Shown in pieces: positions 7,191-13,296 of a stretch of DNA of 22,706 bases. Position 1 is the stretch's first letter; each line of letters starts with the position of its first letter. The notes beneath the pieces were generated by a model. That model was not told the origin of the DNA. It searched no databases and saw only the letters and a list, made by a program, of their open reading frames with translations. The position numbers and the translations under genes were made by a program. The DNA lies in IMG/VR virus record IMGVR_UViG_3300044527_000785, positions 1-22,706 of that record; one strand, given 5' to 3'. This DNA comes from a virus.

Positions 7191-8174
7191 TTATCGCTTT
7201 GTGATTTTAGAAGGGTCAACGGTCAAGGCTGCACCTAGCTGTGCTAGATCTGCTATCGAACCTCCAAAGATGTACGTGCCAGCATGCTGTAGCTTCATCC
7301 AAGGACACATCCATACTTTCCCTAGTCTTGTTTCTGTGATTGGAGTTTTTTGTACTGTATAACAAAACTGATAGTCTTCGCTGAGATATCGTTTTGAATA
7401 GTTTTCATTTCCTAGAACTGGATCGCTAATGTAATTAACAAAGTCCACTAGTTTTGCAGATGGATTTTTGTCGACATACTGTTTAGCTTCCTCAATAATG
7501 TTGTTCCATTTGTTCTCAACGTAGCAATCGAAGTAAGCCATGATTTCACGTGAACCATCAAAATGTTGTGTTCTCGCATGATCTGGTTTATACAAAAGGT
7601 CTGGAAATTTTTCATTAATCTTAAGAAACGTATTTCTTTTGATCATCATGAAACCGGTTCCAAGTTCCCTCACTTCACAAGGCTCACCAATGTTTATAGA
7701 TGTCATTCCGGACTTTGGATTGAAGACAAAGTCTCCAACAAACCGTTCAAGTTCATTGGGATTGGTGTCTGCATATCCTGCATTTACAGCCTGAGAAATT
7801 TTTTCCCAAGAAATAGATTTTTTAGGATATGCAGCACCAATAACATCATATTCATTTTGTTCATCAAAAGGGTCTGACAAAGCTAGAAGGGTGAATACAT
7901 CTTTTGGATCGAACGTAATGTCAGAGTCGATAAACAGCATGTGGGTTTTGCCACTGCGAACAAACTCATCAGCACAATAATTTCTACCTCTAGTAATCAA
8001 TGATTCATTGTGTAGAGTATAAAACTGAAGCTCAATTCCAGCTCGAGCACACTCAACGGCAAGTGTAATCATTGCGCTCGCAAAAGAACCATGGCAAACA
8101 CCACCATACATTGGTGTTGCCACAAACAAGCTTCTTTTTCGCATTTCTTCCCATGGGACTTCAATATTCATCAT
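7191..8174 (-). CDS. Glycosyltransferase-like protein (GT-A type)
   Basis: The 327-residue product starts with a Rossmann-like strand (SLFVATPMYGG), then a helix, SLITRGRNYCADEF and the DxD-type metal/sugar-nucleotide motif FIDSDITF at about 81-88. Later YPKKSI and GTGFMMIKRNTF match the acceptor-side pattern of GT-A transferases in marine T4-like phages. The substrate cannot be read from the sequence. Its place beside a dpdA-like gene makes glycosylation of a modified base one possibility, but virion or host-surface sugar modification is equally plausible. I chose the ATG at 8174, with AAGGA upstream; a second ATG follows directly, and the longer frame begins with TTG inside the preceding gene. 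Confidence 0.75.
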   Translation of the reverse strand: MMNIEVPWEEMRKRSLFVATPMYGGVCHGSFASAMITLAVECARAGIELQFYTLHNESLITRGRNYCADEFVRSGKTHMLFIDSDITFDPKDVFTLLALSDPFDEQNEYDVIGAAYPKKSISWEKISQAVNAGYADTNPNELERFVGDFVFNPKSGMTSINIGEPCEVRELGTGFMMIKRNTFLKINEKFPDLLYKPDHARTQHFDGSREIMAYFDCYVENKWNNIIEEAKQYVDKNPSAKLVDFVNYISDPVLGNENYSKRYLSEDYQFCYTVQKTPITETRLGKVWMCPWMKLQHAGTYIFGGSIADLAQLGAALTVDPSKITKR

Positions 8175-8184
8175 GCTTTCCTTA

Positions 8185-8385
8185 TTAATCAAATTTTAGT
8201 TGCTGAATTTGCATGTATATTCTATTAATGTCATTAATTGTGTACTCGTTTGATTCTACTCGCTCGATCAATGTTTTTAGTGTTTCCAAAATTGCAGTAG
8301 TCCTAATTATTTTTTCTTTATTAACGATGGTTTCAGTACCGTCTTTATAAAACCATCCTGGAGGAGCTGTATCGTCGTTTTCCAT
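8185..8385 (-). CDS. Small hypothetical protein
   Basis: This 66-residue frame fills the space between the dUTPase-like gene and the glycosyltransferase gene with only a few bases on each side, which supports it being real. The N-terminal 25 residues contain DDTAPPGWFYKDGTE; the rest is a predicted helix pair (LETLKTLIERVE and INRIYMQIQQLKF). No known domain is recognised and the ribosome-binding site is poor (AGAAAG). Confidence 0.55.
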   Translation of the reverse strand: MENDDTAPPGWFYKDGTETIVNKEKIIRTTAILETLKTLIERVESNEYTINDINRIYMQIQQLKFD

Positions 8386-8389
8386 TGTG

Positions 8390-8911
8390 CTACTTTCTTT
8401 CTACGTTTTGATATTGACCATTATAGAGACTTAGCATTTCTGCTTGGGCTAAAACAAATTGGCCAATTCTAGCACCTTGTTCAATGAATATTCCGTATGG
8501 ATTAAACACGTATATTGTCGATGCAATTGGACCATAATATCCGCTATCATATAGCGAACCCATAACAACAACGCCATTTCTATTTAGCGACGAACGCTGA
8601 ACAACCCAACCCACTGTATTTTCTGGAATTCTAACCCATAGCTTTGATTCAGTTCTATAGTACCCTTTATCTAGTTTCCAACCCGTAACAGTTTCGCCCG
8701 AAAGGTCATTTGTCATAGAAATAGTGCTAACATCACTAAACTGACGATGGATGGTTTTATCCTTTAGGATTTGAGCCCTCTCCAACCCCCCTTGGAGTAC
8801 GGGTAATTGAACAGCGTCGCAGGTGAAGTCTGTTGCATTTTGTTGTTTACACGATTCTTCAATTTGTCCTGCATTACATTCACTAATCATTGACCATGAA
8901 TGAATAATCAT
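8390..8911 (-). CDS. dUTPase / dCTP deaminase superfamily protein
   Basis: The second half of this 173-residue protein has the trimeric dUTPase-fold motifs in order: WVVQRSSLNRNGVVV (the Arg-Ser-Ser phosphate-binding motif), GSLYDSGYYGPI (motif 3 type) and FIEQGARIGQFVLAQAE. These enzymes remove dUTP or deaminate dCTP and so control the dUTP/dTTP balance during phage replication. The motifs do not decide between dUTPase and dCTP deaminase; the Ser-Ser-Leu and Ile-Gly-Gln patterns occur in both. The C-terminal glycine-rich loop of dUTPases is not visible, which leans towards the deaminase branch. The ATG has GGGAG seven bases upstream and lies inside the end of the dpdA-like gene (29-base overlap). 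Confidence 0.75.
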   Translation of the reverse strand: MIIHSWSMISECNAGQIEESCKQQNATDFTCDAVQLPVLQGGLERAQILKDKTIHRQFSDVSTISMTNDLSGETVTGWKLDKGYYRTESKLWVRIPENTVGWVVQRSSLNRNGVVVMGSLYDSGYYGPIASTIYVFNPYGIFIEQGARIGQFVLAQAEMLSLYNGQYQNVERK

Positions 8912-9821
8912 TTTTTGTCTCCCAATTTTCTTTACAAAGATTATTAATATAAGTCATGTTGGATACACATCTATCAACTATTGAATATGATGAGTTATAA
9001 AAGTTAAAATCTACTGGATTTTCGTATTTACCATCAACATAACCAGTAGGAGACTGATCGAACTCGATACCATTACACCCATACCAAACGGCTGCAGATG
9101 AGTCCCACGACACAACATTATAGTTGTGTTCAGGTAGGGATATTAATTGCTTAATCAATCTGATTTCATTTGGTCCATCAAGTAGGCCAAGCATATGAAT
9201 TGGTGGTCTGTTTGAGTCGTTTGTCAGTTCTTCAAATAGCTGCTTCTGTCTTTTTGGTAAAGTAGACAGATAATGCCATCTTGCAAACGAACGCTGACGC
9301 TTGTTTTTATAGCAATTATATGCATTAGGAACACCAATAATGGAAAAGGCAAGTTCGTCAACTAGTCCACCAAAATAAAGATCAAGACCGTTCCGAACAG
9401 ACCTGTCATAATCTTCAAGATCACCAACTGTACTTTGAGGAACAAATACTGTTTTAAAACCCTCATACTTAAACAGAGAAGCCCACTGTCTTGCGGCATT
9501 GAAGGTTTTTTTAGACTCCTCTCCTGGATAATCAGGAAGAACAATGTGTGTTGCTTGTACGGTTTTCCCTAGTGAGCATAACCGTTCAGGATCCATAGAT
9601 TCCCCTAGTTCGAACGCCCCATTATCCATGATTCTTTTTACCGTATACCAATCATTGTTCATTTTGTTGTAACGAACATTTGTGGTTTCTTTATACCATT
9701 TCCGGTAAGAAAGATTTTCTTCAGCTACATGAGCTAAAACAAGCTCTGCACTATTGTACCTCGTAAAATTTGTTAGATATGCCCATGGCATAATGTGCGC
9801 AAAGTTTATACTATCAACCAT
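8883..9821 (-). CDS. dpdA: DpdA-like DNA 7-deazaguanine transglycosylase
   Basis: The 312-residue product resembles phage DpdA proteins, relatives of tRNA-guanine transglycosylase that exchange guanine in DNA for a 7-deazaguanine. The supporting segments are IMDNGAFELGES (Asp66), HIVLPDYPGE (Asp97), a TVFVPQST strand and FSIIGVPNAYN, which fit a TIM-barrel transglycosylase with catalytic aspartates near the N-terminal half. The Cys-rich zinc motif of bacterial TGT is not present. Genomic context is the strongest support: folE2, queD, queE and a QueD-like gene are all nearby on the same strand. AAGGA lies upstream of the ATG, and the gene overlaps its upstream neighbour by eight bases. Catalytic assignment of the aspartates is inferred. 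Confidence 0.7.
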   Translation of the reverse strand: MVDSINFAHIMPWAYLTNFTRYNSAELVLAHVAEENLSYRKWYKETTNVRYNKMNNDWYTVKRIMDNGAFELGESMDPERLCSLGKTVQATHIVLPDYPGEESKKTFNAARQWASLFKYEGFKTVFVPQSTVGDLEDYDRSVRNGLDLYFGGLVDELAFSIIGVPNAYNCYKNKRQRSFARWHYLSTLPKRQKQLFEELTNDSNRPPIHMLGLLDGPNEIRLIKQLISLPEHNYNVVSWDSSAAVWYGCNGIEFDQSPTGYVDGKYENPVDFNFYNSSYSIVDRCVSNMTYINNLCKENWETKNDYSFMVND

Positions 9822-10281
9822 TTGCTAGTTCCTTACTAAGCATACCATAAACACGTCCTTCATTCTCACCATCTTCAGAAACAGCACACTCAACCAGCCC
9901 TTCATAATCAGGATACAGTTCATTAAAGATATCAATAACTTCCTTTGCTAGCATTTCACAACTTTTGTTTCCAAAATATGAGCAACCATATAAGTCTGGT
10001 ACAATTGGATACTTTGCAAGCATTTGAACTTTGAGTAGCCTGCCGAGTCTTATGAATTCTACGTCTCTATCATCATGATTGACTTCACACGAAAATGTGA
10101 AGTGGAATTTATGTCTATGGGGATGCTTTAGAAATGAAACATCTTCCATCATGTCTCTAACTGTTTCTTGTTTTGTCTTTAGTTGTAGCTGTTCACAAAC
10201 GTTTGAGAATTGATGGATACCCTCAATATCAAAAGAACATGCTACTGATGTACAGAATGGTACGAACACAGTTTTACTCAT
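9814..10281 (-). CDS. QueD / 6-pyruvoyl-tetrahydropterin-synthase-like T-fold protein
   Basis: The 155-residue product has the outline of a QueD-type T-fold enzyme: a strand ending FVPFCTSVACSFD, the histidine cluster KHPHRHKFHFTF at about 52-62 in place of the usual HGH, a KSCEMLAKEVID helix matching the SE.LA helix of QueD, and a C-terminal VECAVSEDGENEGRVY segment matching the final V.V.E...n.Y strand. It does not show a clear catalytic Cys three residues before the His pair or the Asp-His motif, so it may be inactive as a QueD or act on another pterin. It sits between folE2 and dpdA and is probably part of the deazaguanine pathway. CAGGAG precedes the ATG, which overlaps the preceding stop as ATGA. 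Confidence 0.55.
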   Translation of the reverse strand: MSKTVFVPFCTSVACSFDIEGIHQFSNVCEQLQLKTKQETVRDMMEDVSFLKHPHRHKFHFTFSCEVNHDDRDVEFIRLGRLLKVQMLAKYPIVPDLYGCSYFGNKSCEMLAKEVIDIFNELYPDYEGLVECAVSEDGENEGRVYGMLSKELANG

Positions 10282-10556
10282 AAAAACGACTCCTGGTTTA
10301 TTTGTTTTGATGCACGGACTATTTTTGTAATTGACTCTATCAAAGCATAAGGGTCAAACGTCCATGTTATTTGTTTTCTTTCGCCATCTTCCATCACACC
10401 TTCAATTACAAGGTTCAAATGGTTCGGGTTAGTTTCTTTTTCATAAAAAATAGTGAATTCGTTATACGTTTGTGTGTTTATGTAGTGGAGATGTATTGCT
10501 TCATCATTTCCTACAATGGTAGTACATCCTCTTTGTTCTGCAAGCAATTTGCTCAT
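10278..10556 (-). CDS. Hypothetical protein in the deazaguanine cluster
   Basis: This 92-residue protein is not recognised. It alternates strand-like segments (TTIVGNDEAIHLHYI, EFTIFYEKET, LNLVIEGVMEDG, QITWTFDPYA) and ends in a helix (LIESITKIVRASKQ), so a small beta-sandwich with a C-terminal helix is likely. AGGAAA lies five bases before the ATG. It is tightly packed between folE2 and the T-fold gene, overlapping the latter by four bases, so it is probably cotranslated with them. Confidence 0.7.
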   Translation of the reverse strand: MSKLLAEQRGCTTIVGNDEAIHLHYINTQTYNEFTIFYEKETNPNHLNLVIEGVMEDGERKQITWTFDPYALIESITKIVRASKQINQESFL

Positions 10557-10565
10557 TGTATTTTC

Positions 10566-11519
10566 CTACACTAAACAACCCGGTCTTTCCGCTGGATCAA
10601 ACTTAGATGCTACTGCTATGGCTTCCCAGGGGTGAAGTGATTCGCAGTGTTGAATGGAAATCGAAAAGTCAGAGATCCTACCTTGATCATACCATTGATC
10701 CAGTCCTTGGTACAAAATGCGGCACGCATCTTCAGAGAATAAAAGATTACTACCATTCAACTCAGCAAACGCTTGTTCGTCTCTTCTTTTAACAACAATC
10801 TGTACTTCTGTAGGAATCAGTTTTCTGCATAGTTCAACAACATCTTCAATCCATACGATATTGAGTGGATCGTATTCGATTTTTACCTTTGCAATCGATC
10901 TTTGACTGTGAGCATTCGCTGCTGCAGATCTTTTTGAAGTTGCGTCATGCGCAAGCTCAAAACTACATGGGCATGTTGAAGAATAAACATAAGCCACTTC
11001 AAGAAAAAACCTATAGCTTCCATTACAGTATCTACCTTCTAGTTCAACGTCATAAGCTATATGACCTTTCAGCAATTGTTGATATCGATCTCTTGACCTA
11101 AGAGCCTTTTGCTCCCAAGGATATTTAAATTTTAGTTTACAATATGCGTTAGATGAATTTTGTTTATCTGCTAATGTTTTTAGCGCTTGAGCAATTCCAT
11201 CATTCGACAATCGGTTCTCAATTGTATCATGCATAATCAAATAAAGTCGTGAGAGATTCAATCCTTTTGCATAAGGATCATCTAACGAACAGTAAAGAGA
11301 CGCTTTTGATTGCAATAGTTGCGTTGTTCCGTCTCTTCTAGGTACTTGGATTGGTAAATCAACAGGAGCAATACCCACTTTCCTAAGTGGGACTCTTGCT
11401 CCTGGTAGAATTGGATTTATTTGTGGATCTGGTAGTTCTTCATCAGAAGGATAGTAATCTTCATCATACTTGAAGATCAAGTCTGGCATTTTAGAGCTGT
11501 AGTCAATGTTATTAATCAT
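10566..11519 (-). CDS. folE2: GTP cyclohydrolase IB (FolE2)
   Basis: The 317-residue product has the type IB GTP cyclohydrolase signature: KVGIAPVDLPIQVPRRDG at about 47-64, KGLNLSRL at 85-92 (the family usually has KGxHMSR), STCPCSFE at 181-188, AHSQRS at 203-208 and HCESLHPWEA at 291-300. The likely metal ligands, by comparison with bacterial FolE2, are a Cys of the CPC motif, His204, Glu293 and His296, all present. The enzyme converts GTP to 7,8-dihydroneopterin triphosphate, the first step towards 7-deazaguanines. It supplies the substrate for QueD. Phage deazaguanine clusters more often cited carry the type IA enzyme FolE. The start follows a queD 3' fragment whose end holds its AGGA ribosome-binding site. 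Confidence 0.93.
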   Translation of the reverse strand: MINNIDYSSKMPDLIFKYDEDYYPSDEELPDPQINPILPGARVPLRKVGIAPVDLPIQVPRRDGTTQLLQSKASLYCSLDDPYAKGLNLSRLYLIMHDTIENRLSNDGIAQALKTLADKQNSSNAYCKLKFKYPWEQKALRSRDRYQQLLKGHIAYDVELEGRYCNGSYRFFLEVAYVYSSTCPCSFELAHDATSKRSAAANAHSQRSIAKVKIEYDPLNIVWIEDVVELCRKLIPTEVQIVVKRRDEQAFAELNGSNLLFSEDACRILYQGLDQWYDQGRISDFSISIQHCESLHPWEAIAVASKFDPAERPGCLV

Positions 11520-11534
11520 AGTATCCTGCTTGTG

Positions 11535-11672
11535 TTAATCTAAATCTCTATAACCTTGTCTGTACGCCATGTTAGAAGGAGTCTCTCGTACTTCTACTCT
11601 AGTACACCACACGCGTGGAGACCACCCGTAATCTTTTAGAAAATACAGATTGATATGGATATATTTACTATC
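11535..11672 (-). pseudogene. queD: 3' fragment of a second queD
   Basis: Directly after the TAG stop of the intact queD, and in the same frame, 45 more codons are open and end in TAA. They encode a second copy of the QueD C-terminus: INLYFLKDYGWSPRVWCTRV then EVRETPSNMAYR, which aligns with the INPLIVEKTNGRVRICKVE and IWEHEFNTASY segments at the end of the intact gene. The fragment has no start codon of its own until a late ATG. Together with the 5' fragment at 13181-13270 it is best read as the remains of the resident queD into which the endonuclease and a whole second queD were inserted. Confidence 0.8.
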
Positions 11673-12146
11673 CTAAAAGTCAGAAGGTGTATAACTTGCT
11701 GTGTTAAATTCATGCTCCCAAATTTCAACTTTACAGATTCTAACTCTGCCATTAGTTTTTTCTACGATTAATGGATTAATAACATCGTAAACCCATTTAC
11801 AACATCCCTCAATTCCAGGGCCCCAGCCATCTTTTGCCGGAATAATTGTTAGTTGGATAACTTCTTCTCTATCCATCTGTTTTAGAAGATCGAGTTTAGG
11901 GTCATCGGAAGATACAAGTGTTTTATGATCCCAATTTTCTTCTAGCCACTCTTTTACAAATTTAAGATCACCAAAGTCATACACCCAGCCTCTTTCGTCA
12001 GGCTCACCATCAAAAATAAACTGAATGTATCGACTGTAACCATGACACCAAGAGCATTTTCTCGAGTTTCTGTTTGGATTTTCGGCGGCGCGCCAATTTC
12101 TGTGTGATGTAGTAATTGGGCCAAATTTTTTAGTAGATCTAAGCAT
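11673..12146 (-). CDS. queD: 6-carboxy-tetrahydropterin synthase (QueD), intact copy
   Basis: The 157-residue product has the QueD order of motifs: SHRNWRA near 14-20, CSWCHGYS at 31-38, a WVYDFGDLKFVKEWL strand and helix, the Asp-His pair WDHKT at 72-76, and the C-terminal IWEHEFNTASY. Cys31 lies four residues before His35, as the catalytic Cys does in E. coli QueD. His15 and His35 match two of the three zinc ligands, but the third position is Tyr37 (HGY, not HGH). I recall HGY as the form in related T4-like phage proteins. QueD makes 6-carboxy-tetrahydropterin from the FolE2 product. The gene is flanked by fragments of another queD. The ATG has AGGAG 11 bases upstream; a TTG at 12152 is better spaced and is an alternative start. 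Confidence 0.88.
   Translation of the reverse strand: MLRSTKKFGPITTSHRNWRAAENPNRNSRKCSWCHGYSRYIQFIFDGEPDERGWVYDFGDLKFVKEWLEENWDHKTLVSSDDPKLDLLKQMDREEVIQLTIIPAKDGWGPGIEGCCKWVYDVINPLIVEKTNGRVRICKVEIWEHEFNTASYTPSDF
12086..12103. repeat. Copy of the conserved WRA-coding block within intact queD
   Basis: This 18-base block holds the palindrome GGCGCGCC (12087-12094) and codes for the conserved Trp-Arg-Ala of QueD. It matches the block at 13192-13209 in 16 of 18 positions; the two queD copies diverge sharply on the far side of GGCGCGCCG. It is a candidate junction or recognition site for the homing event. Confidence 0.7.
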
Positions 12147-13128
12147 TTTCAATAATACTCCTAATTTGATTAATTTGGTATTGAACTATTTCTTCGTTGT
12201 CATCGCTTCTTATTATAAACAACTTAGCATTAAGTTTATATACAATCGATTTTTTAATGTTGTCAATGTTGTATTGGTATCTTGCAGATTTTCCGCTAGC
12301 CATTTTTTTATTAGGCTCTGTTGCTGCCTCTTCAAGAGTAGGGTGAAACGCTGCTCCATCATATTCCATCACCAATATGGGTGTATCGTTTTTACATACT
12401 ACAAAATCATACATAAATCCTCTTTCATATACTTCTGACCAGATTTTATACTCTGATTTGCCGTTTTTTAAATCTCCATAGTATATTGTCAAAGAATTGG
12501 AGTATTGAAGATTGTTTAAAATTTTTAAAATAATATCTAAACAAGGTTTACTAGCTTGTCCTGGAACTGTAGGAAAAAGTTTTCTTTTGTAATCCTTAAC
12601 TTCTTTACTATCTTCACTATATTTATATCTTAAAATATTGATACTAGAGATCGCACCGTTGTATCTTTCAGCTTTTGTTTTTTTCGATTTATCGCAAATT
12701 GCTGCTTTCTTTTCATCGCTAAAGGTTGACCGTCTTTTAGAGTTTGAAATGGCTACTTTGGTATACCTATCCTTTATAATGTTCTTTGCTTCAGATATAG
12801 TTATATTTGGTTTTACTTTCAATACCGATTCTAGAGAACCAGTATTTTTCTTAGCCATACACTCTTGATATTTTAGTCTTCCTTTTTCCTCACCGTATCT
12901 ACGAATAAAATTTTCTAAAGATTGTTTAGACTTATTAACATGTTTTTCAAATTTAGTTTTACCCTCATTCTCTCCATATCGCCACAAAAACCATTCTTTT
13001 GTTAATCTTTTATACGGCTGACTGTTGTACTTTTCCGCTTTCTTTTTTTCGGTTTTCCATATTATTGTTCCCTTTTCAACACCATGTTTTTCAATATAGT
13101 GTTCAATTGGTTTTACTGTGTAATTCAT
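12139..13128 (-). CDS. Free-standing homing endonuclease, Vsr/EDxHD-like
   Basis: The 329-residue basic protein has three N-terminal repeats, HGVEKGTIIW (15-24), YGENEGKTKF (51-60) and YGEEKGRLKY (78-87), of a kind seen in phage-encoded endonucleases and probably DNA-binding. The C-terminal domain has FMYDFVVCKN with Asp241, then ILVMEYDGAAFHP with Glu255, Asp257 and His262, a pattern like the Vsr-related EDxHD nucleases described as homing endonucleases beside split inteins and introns. A basic helix and RYQYNIDNIKKSIV follow. The gene lies between a 5' queD fragment and a complete queD, and its last bases overlap that queD. It has a weak ribosome-binding site (GGAT) that may be hidden by a hairpin. 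The nuclease family is inferred from motif shape only. Confidence 0.72.
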   Translation of the reverse strand: MNYTVKPIEHYIEKHGVEKGTIIWKTEKKKAEKYNSQPYKRLTKEWFLWRYGENEGKTKFEKHVNKSKQSLENFIRRYGEEKGRLKYQECMAKKNTGSLESVLKVKPNITISEAKNIIKDRYTKVAISNSKRRSTFSDEKKAAICDKSKKTKAERYNGAISSINILRYKYSEDSKEVKDYKRKLFPTVPGQASKPCLDIILKILNNLQYSNSLTIYYGDLKNGKSEYKIWSEVYERGFMYDFVVCKNDTPILVMEYDGAAFHPTLEEAATEPNKKMASGKSARYQYNIDNIKKSIVYKLNAKLFIIRSDDNEEIVQYQINQIRSIIENA

Positions 13129-13137
13129 TTTTAATAT

Positions 13138-13160
13138 CCGTGTTTGTAACTTCTACACGG
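13138..13160 (-). promoter_or_regulatory. Hairpin over the endonuclease ribosome-binding site
   Basis: On the minus strand CCGTGT (13160-13155) and ACACGG (13143-13138) form a perfect 6-bp stem with an 11-base loop, ten bases before the endonuclease ATG. The last GG of the stem is part of the only Shine-Dalgarno-like sequence (GGAT). Folding would hide it, as hairpins do for some T4 homing endonuclease genes. The function is inferred. Confidence 0.4.
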
Positions 13161-13180
13161 TTATGTAGTTAATTAGATTT

Positions 13181-13270
13181 TTAATGAAGAACGGCGCGCC
13201 ACTGTCTGTATGCTACAGGTCCTAGATGAGAATACGTTTTAGTTGATACGTACTTTGGACTATAACTCAT
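13181..13270 (-). pseudogene. queD: 5' fragment of the resident queD
   Basis: A 29-codon frame starts at an ATG with GGAG six bases upstream and encodes MSYSPKYVSTKTYSHLG followed by PVAYRQWRA, then VLH and a stop. The STKTY, GP and RQWRA elements match the N-terminus of QueD (intact copy: RSTKKFGP and HRNWRA) and are closer to the STKTY...FRQWRA form I recall from T4-like phages. Homology ends exactly after the WRA codons. It appears to be the true start region of the original queD, cut off by insertion of the endonuclease plus second queD. A 29-residue peptide is probably still translated. Confidence 0.8.
13192..13209. repeat. Copy of the WRA-coding block in the queD 5' fragment
   Basis: This block carries GGCGCGCC (13193-13200) and matches 12086-12103 at 16 of 18 positions. 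It marks the point where similarity of the 5' fragment to queD ends, and so is the likely left junction of the inserted endonuclease-queD segment. Confidence 0.7.
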
Positions 13271-13296
13271 ACATTTCTCCATTATTATTTTTATTA

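Noticed and set aside
11535-12146. Possible TAG readthrough or recoding extending queD by 45 residues
   Set aside because: The extension repeats the C-terminal motif already present before the TAG, and TAG also ends other genes here (the endonuclease gene and gene 45), so a gene fragment is the simpler reading.
12620-12627. TATAAATA on the minus strand, the T4 late-promoter sequence
   Set aside because: It lies inside the endonuclease coding sequence in AT-rich DNA, not before a gene start; chance is likely.
13271-13296. Promoter or terminator between the virion gene and the queD fragment
   Set aside because: Only an AT-rich stretch with a TATAGT-like box and no paired -35, and no hairpin with a T run, could be seen.
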